Shown here in pieces: positions 1 to 7,988 of a DNA stretch of 64,000 nucleotides; positions within the stretch are counted from its first letter, which is position 1; each line of letters begins with the position of its first letter. The notes under the pieces are model-generated. The model was given only the letters and a program-made list of their open reading frames with translations, made no database searches and was not told the origin of the DNA. The position numbers were made by a program, and so were the translations under genes. The DNA is from Peristeroidobacter soli. GTDB taxonomy: Bacteria; Pseudomonadota; Gammaproteobacteria; Steroidobacterales; Steroidobacteraceae. Location: positions 1,054,001-1,118,000 of the forward strand of contig NZ_RYEV01000003.1 of NCBI RefSeq assembly GCF_004138485.1. The letters are read 5' to 3'.

Positions 1-512
1 CGCTGTATATGGTGCTCAAGCATGATCGACTGGCGGCGGTGTCGCTCTCCAGTCCCGGCTGGGGCCAGTGGGAGTATTACCAGGCCACGCGCGCCGGGAG
101 GAAAGCGTCGGCGGCGGGCTACAGCGACTGGATGGTCAAGCCCGAAGGCGCCGGGCTGGATTTCTGGAAACGCATCGACCTGGCCGACAATGTCGACACC
201 ATCGAAGCGCCCATCCTGATCCAGGCGGCCGCCAATGAGATGTCGGGCCAGATCCGGCTCATGAATCACATGGCCGAGGCCGGCAAGCCCTACGATGCGT
301 ATGTGTTCGCCGGCGAGACGCACATCAAATGGCAGCCGGCACACTTGCGCGCCATCGGCATTCGTAACATCGACTGGTTCCGTTTCTGGCTGCAGAGCTA
401 CGAAGATCCCGACCCCGCCAAGACCGCGCAGTATCAGCGCTGGCGAAAGCTGCGTGAATTGCAGGAGCTCAAGGCGCCGCGCTCCGCAACGTCGCCGGCC
501 GCGTTGAACTGA
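1..512 (+). CDS. Lasso peptide isopeptidase (Atxe2-like, S9 family), 3' part
   Basis: The left edge cuts this gene; the reading frame is open from base 3 to the stop at 510-512. The surviving ~169 residues are the end of an S9 alpha/beta-hydrolase, with the conserved THIKWQP segment carrying the catalytic histidine and the C-terminal block NIDWFRFWLQSYEDPDP, which I associate with Atxe2-type isopeptidases that open lasso peptides. The nucleophile serine lies outside the window. Where S9 enzymes have the catalytic Asp, the sequence reads QAAANEM, so the usual Asp may be shifted or absent. The end overlaps the cyclase gene by 44 bp in convergent orientation, which fits the usual inclusion of an isopeptidase in proteobacterial lasso loci. 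A plain S9 peptidase is the alternative. Confidence 0.75.
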   Translation, partial: LYMVLKHDRLAAVSLSSPGWGQWEYYQATRAGRKASAAGYSDWMVKPEGAGLDFWKRIDLADNVDTIEAPILIQAAANEMSGQIRLMNHMAEAGKPYDAYVFAGETHIKWQPAHLRAIGIRNIDWFRFWLQSYEDPDPAKTAQYQRWRKLRELQELKAPRSATSPAALN

Positions 513-2406
513 CCTGTCCGGCCAGATCGTGCCATTGCTGTAACCAGATCTCGGCGGCGAGATAGCTCAGCAGGATAGGCGCGGGGATCGTGAGCGAAGG
601 ATCGTCCGCGGCCAGACACTCGTCGAGTTTGCGGCGATCCAGATAACGTTCCTTGATCAACAGTCCCTCCAGCAGGTGCTCGCGCAGGAAGGCACGATTG
701 CGCCGGACCAGATGTTGATAGAACGGACCGCCGGTGCCTTTCACCTGGCGCTTGCGGATTTCCGCCGGCAGCAGATCCGCGAACGCCTGTCTGGCCAGTC
801 CGCGACTCACCCCGCCTGTCAGCATCGTGTAGGACGGAAGTCGCAGCGCGCATTCCCAAACAGGTTGCGAGTTCAACGGGTCGATGTGATCGGCATGCTG
901 TCCGCTGTCGAAGACGAAATCGTAGTAGGCCGACCACGCGACACCTCGCACATGGTTCTGTTTGCCCGGCGGCAGGTTGGCGCGCGCGGCGAGCTCGGCG
1001 AGCGGACTGGTAAAATGTTTCCTGGTGAGGCCGCCCGCAAGCTCGGTATCGAGCAGCGTGGGACGATCGAAGACGCTGATCGGCGGGGCGTAGGGTCGAC
1101 GCAGGATGCCGTGAGAGAATGTTTTGCCGAGCACGGTCCAGAGCGAGTCCCTGCTGAGCACCGATGTGTCCGCGATCTGCTGCCACAGGCCGCGTTTGAA
1201 ACCGTGCAGATGAGCGTAGTCCATCGCGGGCAGCGGCTGCAGCGTGCCGAGAAACACCGAGTCGCCGGCTTGCCCGGAAAAGAACGCCTGGCTGCCGCGG
1301 CTCTTCACCAGCGCGAGCTCCGCATCGGTGGTTTCCAGCTTGGTGAAGTACATGGCCGGGCTGGTCCTGAGCGGCACCTGCCAGAGCCGGCGCAGGTCCA
1401 TGGACAGATCCCGCTGCGTTTCGATCAGCTCGATATTCCAGCGTTGCGCGACCAGCCGCGCGAAATGCCGCTCATCGCCGTGCCCCACGATCGCGCGAAT
1501 TTTTTCGGCGAGCCGCGGATCGAGTCCCGGCGCACGAAACCGTTCCTGATCGAAGCCCACGTCGACCGAGAGATTCAGGTACGTCGTCGCGGGCCTGGAA
1601 GGAGACTGCGCGAGACAGCCCGCCACGATCGACGAGTCCAGCCCGCCTGAGAGGCGATGTGTGACATGCCGATAGCACGAGGCCCAGGCGTCCACCGTGT
1701 TCTGCACGACCGAGCGCAGCGTCTTCGCTGCCGCATCGGGTGCGGCGAAATCCGGATCGCGCGCGATCGCTATCGGATCCCAGATGCGAGAGCGCGAAGC
1801 ACTGCCTTGCGAAAACGTCAGGCGTTCTCCCGCTGGCAACAGCGCTACGTTTTCGAGACCGGTCTGCGTGGTCGTGAGGCTGGTGTAGAACAGCCAGCGC
1901 GCGAGGTAACCTCGATTGATCGGGAAAGCCACCGGCAGCAGGCGCGTGCAGTCTTCGATGTGAGAACAAAAAATCTCGACACCGCCGTGACTGACGCGAT
2001 AGCACGGCAGCGTGCCGACGGGATCGCGAAACACGTGATATCTGGATTGCGCGACGTCATGAACGATGGCGAGATACGTGCCCCAGTAGCGGTCGACCAG
2101 ATGCTGGCCGGCGCTGTTGACGATCTTGCGGGTGTCGCTGTCGTTGAAGGACAGCGCCGGGGCGGTCGAGTAGTCGTCGTGGTGCCGATCGAAGAGCCTG
2201 CCGAGGACCACGCCCGCTTGATCGCGCAACGGATGGATCTGCGCCGCGACGTGCTGGGTTCTGGGTTGCATCACCAGGACTCCCGGGCCGTGATGCGCCG
2301 TCGACCAGTCCCTGGTCGGCAGGGCCGATGTGACATCGAGGGCATCCAGCGTCCGGAGACTGTCCAGGCTCCGGACGTTCCAGAGCAGGGCGATGTAGCG
2401 CTGCAT
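469..2406 (-). CDS. Lasso peptide cyclase (asparagine synthetase-like, C protein)
   Basis: A 645-residue member of the asparagine synthase B superfamily. In lasso pathways this enzyme adenylates the Asp/Glu side chain of the core and closes the macrolactam with the core N-terminus. The ATP-pyrophosphatase loop is visible as RLSGGLDSS near residue 260, after an N-terminal Ntn-hydrolase-like region without an N-terminal Cys2, as expected for cyclases rather than glutamine-dependent synthetases. The ATG at 2404-2406 is preceded by AGGAG at 8 nt, and that Shine-Dalgarno overlaps the stop codon of the upstream protease gene, so the two are translationally coupled. Order precursor, B, C on one strand is the standard arrangement. 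The 3' end overlaps the convergent isopeptidase gene. Confidence 0.9.
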   Translation of the reverse strand: MQRYIALLWNVRSLDSLRTLDALDVTSALPTRDWSTAHHGPGVLVMQPRTQHVAAQIHPLRDQAGVVLGRLFDRHHDDYSTAPALSFNDSDTRKIVNSAGQHLVDRYWGTYLAIVHDVAQSRYHVFRDPVGTLPCYRVSHGGVEIFCSHIEDCTRLLPVAFPINRGYLARWLFYTSLTTTQTGLENVALLPAGERLTFSQGSASRSRIWDPIAIARDPDFAAPDAAAKTLRSVVQNTVDAWASCYRHVTHRLSGGLDSSIVAGCLAQSPSRPATTYLNLSVDVGFDQERFRAPGLDPRLAEKIRAIVGHGDERHFARLVAQRWNIELIETQRDLSMDLRRLWQVPLRTSPAMYFTKLETTDAELALVKSRGSQAFFSGQAGDSVFLGTLQPLPAMDYAHLHGFKRGLWQQIADTSVLSRDSLWTVLGKTFSHGILRRPYAPPISVFDRPTLLDTELAGGLTRKHFTSPLAELAARANLPPGKQNHVRGVAWSAYYDFVFDSGQHADHIDPLNSQPVWECALRLPSYTMLTGGVSRGLARQAFADLLPAEIRKRQVKGTGGPFYQHLVRRNRAFLREHLLEGLLIKERYLDRRKLDECLAADDPSLTIPAPILLSYLAAEIWLQQWHDLAGQVSSTRPATLRSAAP

Positions 2407-2418
2407 GTCGTCTCGCTC

Positions 2419-3111
2419 CTAAACGACCATGATGGGCGTGTAGCCGGCGGCCTCTTCGACGCCTTCGTTGAAGGCGAACGTTCCCTGTTGTATCCAGCAG
2501 TGCGCGACCCAGGGCTCCAGCTTCACGCCGAACACCCAGGTCGGGAAGATGCGATAGCGGGCGAGAAATTCGACCAGCGCCAGCGAATCGAACAGGCACA
2601 GATAGTTGAAAGGGAAATAGGTGCGCAGCTTGTAGAAGATGGCGGTCAGCTCACGCGCTCTGGCCACGTCGAGCCGTGCTCCGGGCGAGTGCCGGGCTTT
2701 GCGCCGGGCGACCGCCGCGATGGTGTTTTCCAGCCGGCCCCACTTCAAGCGAACGGCCGCCAGGGTGCAGGCGGTGAAGAACCGCCGGAAGTCGGTGAAT
2801 GTCACGCGAACACCGGAGACGGCACCGGGCTCCAGCAACTGTTCGGTCGCCAACTCCGTCTGTGTGATGGCGAGGCGTCGGCCCGCGCTGGAGTTGGTCG
2901 TCAGCAGTCCGCCTTTCAGCAACTCGTCGAGCGGGCTGGCGGAGGTTCGCCGCGCTGTCGAGTCGGCGGCCTGCGTCGACAGCTGCGCTCGTAACGCGGT
3001 CGCGGCTTCGCCGTTGATCAGCGTGTAGTCGTCCTGTTTCAAATCGAGGAAAACGAAAGCATCGCCACGGCGACAGAAATGCACGTGCGCGGGCAGCAAG
3101 TACTCATCCAT
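2419..3111 (-). CDS. Lasso peptide leader peptidase with fused RRE (B protein)
   Basis: 230 residues in two parts. Residues 1-75 resemble a PqqD-like RiPP recognition element (beta-rich start, then DDYTLINGEAATAL), which binds the leader. Residues ~90-230 are a transglutaminase-like cysteine protease: Cys in LCLFDSLALVEFL and His in WVAHCWIQQG are in the order expected for lasso B proteins. The third catalytic position, normally Asp, reads Asn (FAFNEGVEE), a variation seen at a weakly conserved site. The protein removes the leader so that the cyclase can close the ring. It starts at ATG 3109-3111 about 95 bp after the precursor stop, with a stable hairpin in between, and its end is coupled to the cyclase. 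Confidence 0.88.
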   Translation of the reverse strand: MDEYLLPAHVHFCRRGDAFVFLDLKQDDYTLINGEAATALRAQLSTQAADSTARRTSASPLDELLKGGLLTTNSSAGRRLAITQTELATEQLLEPGAVSGVRVTFTDFRRFFTACTLAAVRLKWGRLENTIAAVARRKARHSPGARLDVARARELTAIFYKLRTYFPFNYLCLFDSLALVEFLARYRIFPTWVFGVKLEPWVAHCWIQQGTFAFNEGVEEAAGYTPIMVV

Positions 3112-3138
3112 GAGAGATCCCCAGGTGTAGCTCCATGA

Positions 3139-3170
3139 GAAGGCGCATGGCCATGCGACGATGCGCCTTC
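3139..3170 (-). terminator. Hairpin between precursor and B gene (attenuator-like)
   Basis: A perfect 10-bp stem (3139-3148 pairing with 3161-3170) with a 12-nt loop lies between the precursor stop and the B start. There is no U-run. In RiPP operons such an intercistronic hairpin typically lets the short precursor mRNA accumulate over the enzyme mRNA; that role is inference here. Confidence 0.5.
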
Positions 3171-3206
3171 CCCGCCTGACTCGATCAGTGCAGGCGGTAG
3201 GTCTTC

Positions 3207-3299
3207 TTAGAAGAAGATCTGCGGCAGGCCGTCCGTTTCCGGATCCGTCAGGAACTTGGTGTCACGGGTTTCCTGAGAAACTTTGCCGAGCTTGATCAT
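3207..3299 (-). CDS. Lasso peptide precursor (A peptide), 30 aa, atypical core
   Basis: A short gene starting at ATG 3297-3299 behind a strong AAAGGAG at 7 nt and ending with TAA at 3207-3209, first in the operon before B and C. The leader carries Leu4-Gly5, then five residues, then Thr11-Arg12, which matches the L-G-x5-T-x signature of proteobacterial leaders (astexin-type leaders end in ETRG as I remember them). Placing Thr11 at position -2 gives the core DTKFLTDPETDGLPQIFF. Glu9 would close a 9-residue ring and Asp7 a 7-residue ring. The predicted first core residue is Asp, whereas nearly all known lasso peptides start with Gly, Ala, Ser or Cys. The 12-residue leader is also unusually short. 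No alternative upstream start is in frame before a stop. Confidence 0.72.
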   Translation of the reverse strand: MIKLGKVSQETRDTKFLTDPETDGLPQIFF

Positions 3300-3742
3300 G
3301 TCGTTACTCCTTTGCGTCGATTTGACTCGCCATCAGCCTGATGGCGTCGGCGAGGTTTATGTCGGGGGCGGTGGATCTCAACCTGATTTCGCGGAACGAA
3401 CTTGATCGTGGCTGTGATGAGCGGCTGCTGCCGTGGCGTGCTTGCCTGCCGTGCGTTACGTGGATCGACGATGACATCGACGTGAATATCCGAATCGTTC
3501 TGAGATCTTGGGGCGCAAAACCGCGGTAGCGGCCGCGCGCTGAATTTCCGACGCCGCGTGGCTGACTGCGCGTTGCGGGTTGGCGTCGGCGTCTTTGCGA
3601 GAGTCCGCGGTGCAGCAGGTGACAGTGTTTGATTATTGGAGTTTGCGAACGGCGTTCGCGATGCTTCGACACCGCGACGAAGATGATATTTTCCACCGCC
3701 AGGATCAGGACGATCGCCATAACGTGACAAAGGAGTGCTTCT
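3300..3742. promoter_or_regulatory. Divergent control region of the lasso locus
   Basis: The 443-bp gap separates the minus-strand lasso operon from the plus-strand ligase gene and must hold both promoters. I see no credible gene in it. A near-perfect palindrome, TTGCGAAC at 3643-3650 and GTTCGCGA at 3654-3661 around GGC, sits about 80 bp upstream of the ligase start and is a candidate operator. Shine-Dalgarno sites lie at its two ends (AAAGGAG for the precursor and for the ligase). Promoter hexamers could not be assigned with confidence; an ECF-type promoter read by the sigma factor at 5169 is possible but unproven. Confidence 0.4.
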
Positions 3743-5068
3743 GTGTCGGCCAAAACCATCGGGCAGAAGGTCATCGAGCAGTTGCCGCCGGCGCTGGGCG
3801 AGTGGCTCGAGCTGGAGCGCTTCCAGTTGCACAAACCAAATATCTTTCAAAACACCGCGCGTGATCCTGCGTTCGATATTCGTTACCTGCCACAAAATTG
3901 TCAGCCCTTCCTGCTCCCTTGTTTTTGGGTGCCGAGAAAATATCTCTATGTGCGTGGCGAGCAGGCACCGGCGGCCGGGCAGATTCGTTTCCTTTCGGGT
4001 GAGCCGGCTAACGAACGAGTGCTGTTTCCTGTTCATCCCTCGGCCATCGATCACTATCGTGCGTTCTTTCGTGAAGCCTCGGCTCGCGATGCCGTCGCCG
4101 CAGGGTTGCGTATCTGGGCCGTGCCGACTTCGAGTACCAGGACGCTGTTGGCGTGGCCCGATGGGGCGGGCGATCGAGCGGTATTCATCAAGACGTCGTT
4201 GCACTCGCCGATCTTCGGTGATCGCCGTGTCTCACGGCTGAAGGTGGGGCGTAGCATCGGACTGGCCCGAGTGGTCGGGGATGCCGGTCCGATGCTTCCG
4301 GGCGCATTACATTTCTTGCGTGAGGTCGTTGGCTTCTCGCCGCGGGGCCTGCCGGACAGCGGAGCGGTCATTCGCGTGGTTCCGCCGGAGGTGATGAGCG
4401 GACGCGTGCGGCTGGCGCCACTGTTCTCATTGCTGGGCGGAGGCGAGGGACGTCAGCCTGTGTTGTTGACGCTGCTCGAGCGTACCGGCATGGAACCGGT
4501 GAAGTGGGTGGAGCAGGTGCTATGCGCTACGTTCGCACCGTTGTGGTTGGAGATGTCCCTGGGGCACGGTTTGATTCTCGAGGCGCACGCTCAGGATCTA
4601 TTGCTCGGTCTGGGAGGCGACGGACTGCCGTCGGGCCAGTTCTACTACCGGGATTTCGAAGGGCTGCAGGTGGATTGGGAATTGCGCCGCGCACGCGGCT
4701 GGCCGGCGCCGCACGACATGCCGAATGCCTGGGCCTGGCGCGAGACGTACGGCACCTGGGGTTATCGTTACTGTGATTTCCCCTGGTACAAGTGGCGTAT
4801 CAGTCTGTACAACTATTTGCATTTCGTGCTGAACGAGATAGAGGTTTCACTGCGTGAGTGGCATGGACGCGGCCTGCTGCGTGGGCCGAAGTGCGAGGAG
4901 GGCGAGCTCACGATGCTGTTCTCTCGACACATGTTCGCGGCCATCGAGAGAATGTTCGGGACCCGCATCGACGCGCCCTACAATATCTATCGTTCGCTGA
5001 ATCGTTTCGTCGCGCTGCTGCTGAAACACAGAGATCCGGGACAACCTGTCGGCAATGTTCCGTCCTGA
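3743..5068 (+). CDS. IucA/IucC-like (NIS synthetase/FhuF-type) ligase next to lasso operon
   Basis: 441 residues from a GTG start with AAAGGAG at 7 nt. The segments VLFPVHPSAIDHYR, IKTSLHSPIFGDRRVSRLK and, after a spacer, LILEAHAQDLLLGLG followed by YYRDFEG, match in order the conserved blocks of IucA/IucC-type siderophore synthetases: the HP motif, the ATP-contacting K-S-x-R block, the E-H-Q block and the RD motif. These enzymes activate a carboxylate with ATP and join it to an amine or alcohol. The protein is shorter than typical ~600-residue synthetases, mainly at the N-terminus. It is divergent from the precursor gene, so a tailoring or transport-linked role on the lasso product is plausible; a separate siderophore role is less likely because no other siderophore gene is present. 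Confidence 0.7.
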   Translation: MSAKTIGQKVIEQLPPALGEWLELERFQLHKPNIFQNTARDPAFDIRYLPQNCQPFLLPCFWVPRKYLYVRGEQAPAAGQIRFLSGEPANERVLFPVHPSAIDHYRAFFREASARDAVAAGLRIWAVPTSSTRTLLAWPDGAGDRAVFIKTSLHSPIFGDRRVSRLKVGRSIGLARVVGDAGPMLPGALHFLREVVGFSPRGLPDSGAVIRVVPPEVMSGRVRLAPLFSLLGGGEGRQPVLLTLLERTGMEPVKWVEQVLCATFAPLWLEMSLGHGLILEAHAQDLLLGLGGDGLPSGQFYYRDFEGLQVDWELRRARGWPAPHDMPNAWAWRETYGTWGYRYCDFPWYKWRISLYNYLHFVLNEIEVSLREWHGRGLLRGPKCEEGELTMLFSRHMFAAIERMFGTRIDAPYNIYRSLNRFVALLLKHRDPGQPVGNVPS

Positions 5069-5168
5069 CCGGATCGCCACATTCACCCTGGGTTGGGAGC
5101 GAATGCCGCTTGAGGTTTTTGCGCCGCTGCCACGTCTGATTAAGAGGTGAAAAGCAAGGTCCGGCCCA

Positions 5169-5642
5169 ATGCGCTCGGCAGATGCCATTCATTCCAGCTC
5201 CGTTTCCATGTCCAGCCTGGCCGGCCGGGTCCTGGCGAGCCTGTCCACGTCCACGCGGGACGAGTTATGTGAGCACGCGGCCGACTGCTCCACGCGATTG
5301 CGCTCGACGCTCGAATCGTTGTTCGTGAATCGGCTCGGCGGCCACCACCCAGGGTTCGAGCAGCTGACGTTCCTGTTCTTCGTGGCGCCGCTGGTGCGGC
5401 GGCTGGTGATCGGCTCCACCCTTCAGAGCCGCCAGGTGCGGGGCACGGACATAACGTTCGCCGACCTGAAAGCCTGGCTCGAGTGGCTGGACGCGCTGGA
5501 CCCGGTGTGTGCCCGCATGATCGACCTGCGCTACTTCGCGGGCGTCAGCGTCAAGGAGACGGCTTGGCTGCTGGACCTGCGTCCGAACGCCGTGGTGCGC
5601 GAGCTGCGCTTCGCGCGGGCCTGGCTGAACATTAAAACCTGA
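5169..5642 (+). CDS. ECF-type RNA polymerase sigma factor
   Basis: 157 residues. The C-terminal half (LEWLDALDPVCARMIDLRYF, then GVSVKETAWLLDLRPNAVVR) is a clear sigma region 4 helix-turn-helix of the extended ECF group that has a long N-terminal region (Sigma70_ECF-like). The region 2 part is weaker and reads as helices around residues 20-80. No anti-sigma factor or FecR gene is adjacent. An internal ATG at 5208 is an alternative start; the one at 5169 has no obvious Shine-Dalgarno. It follows the IucA/IucC-like gene by 100 bp on the same strand and may control the lasso locus, as FecI-type sigmas do for some sphingomonad lasso clusters. Confidence 0.75.
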   Translation: MRSADAIHSSSVSMSSLAGRVLASLSTSTRDELCEHAADCSTRLRSTLESLFVNRLGGHHPGFEQLTFLFFVAPLVRRLVIGSTLQSRQVRGTDITFADLKAWLEWLDALDPVCARMIDLRYFAGVSVKETAWLLDLRPNAVVRELRFARAWLNIKT

Positions 5643-5748
5643 GTTCCGGCGGCCGCCGGTCTTGTAATCGCCCCTATTGAGGGCCATTGAATCCCGCTCT
5701 ATATCGTCAGCGCTGTACTTGCCAGTACACGCGGTGGGAGCGAGTTCC

Positions 5749-6891
5749 TTGCGACGCGGATTCCTGTTCATGTTGGGCCTGCTCGGCCTGCTGCATGTCT
5801 ATATCGGCGTGCGGCTGTTACCTGCGCTGTCAATTGGGGTGACGGGCGAGGTCATTGGCGCGCTGTTGCTCCTGGCCTCCTGGGTACTGATTCCGATGGG
5901 ATTGACGGCTCGGTCGCGACAAGCGGACGAGGGCGGCGCCGACACGCTGGTCTGGACCGCGCTCATCGCCATGGGGCTGTTCTCGTCCTTGTTCGTCTGC
6001 ACGCTGCTTCGAGATGTGGCATTGCTGATCGCGGCGTTGTTCACGCCTGTCGTGGCGACGACTCGGTTTCAAGAGACCTCCGCGTGGATCGTCGTTGGCG
6101 CGGCGGTATTTGCGACGCTGCTCGGTTTCATCAACGCCCGGCGTGTCGCGCGAGTCGTGCATGTCGATGTGCCCATCGCGAATCTGCCGCCGGCGCTGCA
6201 TGGTTTCTCGATCGCGCAGATCAGTGACGTCCATGTCGGCCCGACGATTCGTCGCAACTACGTCGAAGGAATCGTCGCGGCCGTGAACCGGCTCGACGCG
6301 GACGCAATTGCAATCACCGGCGATCTGGTGGATGGCAGCGTGCGAGAGTTGGCGTCGCACGTGGAGCCGCTGTCGCAGCTGCGCGCGAAGTACGGAACGT
6401 TCTTCGTCACCGGCAATCACGAGTACTACTCAGGCGAGCGTGCTTGGACGAAGGAGCTGCGGCGTCTCGGGGTGCGCGTGCTCATGAACGAACATGTCGT
6501 CGTCGATCATGGCGACGCGAAGCTGGTGATCGCGGGCGTGACGGATTTCGGCGCGCATCACTTCGATCCCGTCAATCGCAGCGACCCCGCCGCGGCGCTC
6601 GCCGATGCGCCAGCGGATGCGGGCGCGAAGATTCTGCTCGCTCATCAACCGCGCTCGGCGCCCGAAGCCGCCGCGGCTGGTTTCGATTTGCAACTCTCCG
6701 GACATACGCACGGCGGACAGTTCTGGCCGTGGAATTTCTTCGTGCGCTTCCAACAGCCCTTCACCGCGGGGCTGGATCGACTCGGATCGTTATGGATCTA
6801 CACCAGCCGGGGCACGGGCTATTGGGGACCGCCGAAACGTTTCGGCGCGCCATCGGAAATCACGCGCATCCGATTGGTCGTTGCTCACTAG
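5749..6891 (+). CDS. Membrane-anchored metallophosphoesterase (YkuE/YaeI-like)
   Basis: The N-terminal part has four hydrophobic segments, then a calcineurin-like phosphoesterase domain with the usual metal motifs in order: ISDVHVG, ITGDLVDG, TGNHEYYSG, LLAHQPRSA and SGHTHGGQFW. Family members hydrolyse phosphodiester or pyrophosphate bonds, in some cases on lipid A precursors, on the outer face of the inner membrane. The start is uncertain: TTG 5749 is preceded by GGGAG at a good distance and gives a basic MRRG before the first membrane segment; TTG 5677 and ATG 5770 are alternatives. It stands alone and converges on the lacI gene. Confidence 0.85.
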   Translation: MRRGFLFMLGLLGLLHVYIGVRLLPALSIGVTGEVIGALLLLASWVLIPMGLTARSRQADEGGADTLVWTALIAMGLFSSLFVCTLLRDVALLIAALFTPVVATTRFQETSAWIVVGAAVFATLLGFINARRVARVVHVDVPIANLPPALHGFSIAQISDVHVGPTIRRNYVEGIVAAVNRLDADAIAITGDLVDGSVRELASHVEPLSQLRAKYGTFFVTGNHEYYSGERAWTKELRRLGVRVLMNEHVVVDHGDAKLVIAGVTDFGAHHFDPVNRSDPAAALADAPADAGAKILLAHQPRSAPEAAAAGFDLQLSGHTHGGQFWPWNFFVRFQQPFTAGLDRLGSLWIYTSRGTGYWGPPKRFGAPSEITRIRLVVAH

Positions 6892-6904
6892 GCCCGATCC
6901 CTCG

Positions 6905-7930
6905 TCATTGGGTCGACTGCCGAATGACCAGCTTCGCCGGAATGGTGTGACTCTGCACCGGCTCGTCCTGAATCAGCGCGAGCAGACTTTCGACCAGCAA
7001 TGTCGCGGCGGCCTTCGTGTCCTGTTGCACGGTCGTGAGGCTGGGATTGGTGAAGCTGGCGATGGGAATATCGTCAAAGCCCGCCACCGCCACGTCCTGT
7101 GGCACTCGGATCTTCCGATCGATCAGTGCGCGCATCGCGCCGATCGCAATCAAGTCGCTCGCGCAGAACAACGCGTCGAATGCAACGCCGCGTTCGATGA
7201 GCGCAGTGGCTGCGTCGTAACCGGAGCGCTCGGTCGTGAATGCGTCGATCTGCAGCTCCGGTCGGACCGGCAGGCCCGCGTCATGCAACGAGTCGGAGTA
7301 ACCTTTGTATCTGTCCAGGAACTCGGGATAGTGATCGGACGCGTGCCCGACGAACGCGATGTTCCTGCGTCCTTGTTCGAGCAGATGCCGGGTCATGTCG
7401 CGGCCGCCCTGGAAATTGTCGCAGCCGATGGTGACGCCGGGCTGACCTGGCAGCACGGTGCCCCAGCGAACGAAATGCGTGCCTTGTTCGAGCAGCAGCT
7501 CCAGGCGCGACACGTACTCCAGATAATCGCCGTAGCCGAGCAGGATCAGGCCGTCGGCTTTCTTGCTGTCCTCGTACTCGACGTGCCAGTTGCTCGACAG
7601 CTGTTGGAACGAGATCAGCAGGTCGTAGCCCTGCACGGCGCAGGCGCGGGTCAGCGAGCCGAGCATGGACAGGAAGAAGGGATTGATCAGCGAGTCGTCG
7701 AGCGTCGGGTCTTCGAAGAACAGCAGCGCCAGCGTGCCGGACTGCTGATTGCGCAGATTGGAGGCGTTCTTGTCGACCTTGTAGTTGAGCTCGTGGGCGA
7801 TCTGCAGGATGCGCTGTCGCGTCTGCTCATTGACCGTCGGGCTGCCGCGCAGGGCGCGCGACACGGTCGGCTGCGAGACGCCGGCCCGATAGGCAATGTC
7901 GAAGGACGTGGCTTTACCTTTGCCGCGCAT
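6905..7930 (-). CDS. LacI-family transcriptional regulator
   Basis: About 341 residues from ATG 7930 ([19 protein letters not shown]); an upstream ATG at 7981 adds a non-homologous tail. The N-terminal helix-turn-helix ([20 protein letters not shown]) with hinge is followed by a periplasmic-binding-protein-like effector domain ending in the typical [20 protein letters not shown] block. It lies 58 bp behind nagA on the same strand, so it is probably the last gene of the GlcNAc operon. In Xanthomonads a LacI-type NagR controls GlcNAc genes, including transporters; the palindromic operator at 29812-29825 before the FucP-type permease is a likely target. Effector identity is inferred from context. 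Confidence 0.9.
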   Translation of the reverse strand: MRGKGKATSFDIAYRAGVSQPTVSRALRGSPTVNEQTRQRILQIAHELNYKVDKNASNLRNQQSGTLALLFFEDPTLDDSLINPFFLSMLGSLTRACAVQGYDLLISFQQLSSNWHVEYEDSKKADGLILLGYGDYLEYVSRLELLLEQGTHFVRWGTVLPGQPGVTIGCDNFQGGRDMTRHLLEQGRRNIAFVGHASDHYPEFLDRYKGYSDSLHDAGLPVRPELQIDAFTTERSGYDAATALIERGVAFDALFCASDLIAIGAMRALIDRKIRVPQDVAVAGFDDIPIASFTNPSLTTVQQDTKAAATLLVESLLALIQDEPVQSHTIPAKLVIRQSTQ

Positions 7931-7988
7931 CAGGCCCCCGTGCCTGCTGAACAGGGGAGTCATCCTACCGGTTCTTCGCAACTGCCGC

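Noticed and set aside
434-1186. Arg-rich ORF opposite or within the cyclase gene
   Set aside because: Composition typical of a high-GC shadow frame; the cyclase motifs lie in the other frame.
3304-3834. Minus-strand ORF of 176 codons in the lasso divergent region, with a short hydrophobic stretch
   Set aside because: It starts inside the ligase gene, has no Shine-Dalgarno and no recognisable family; it reads through the control region.
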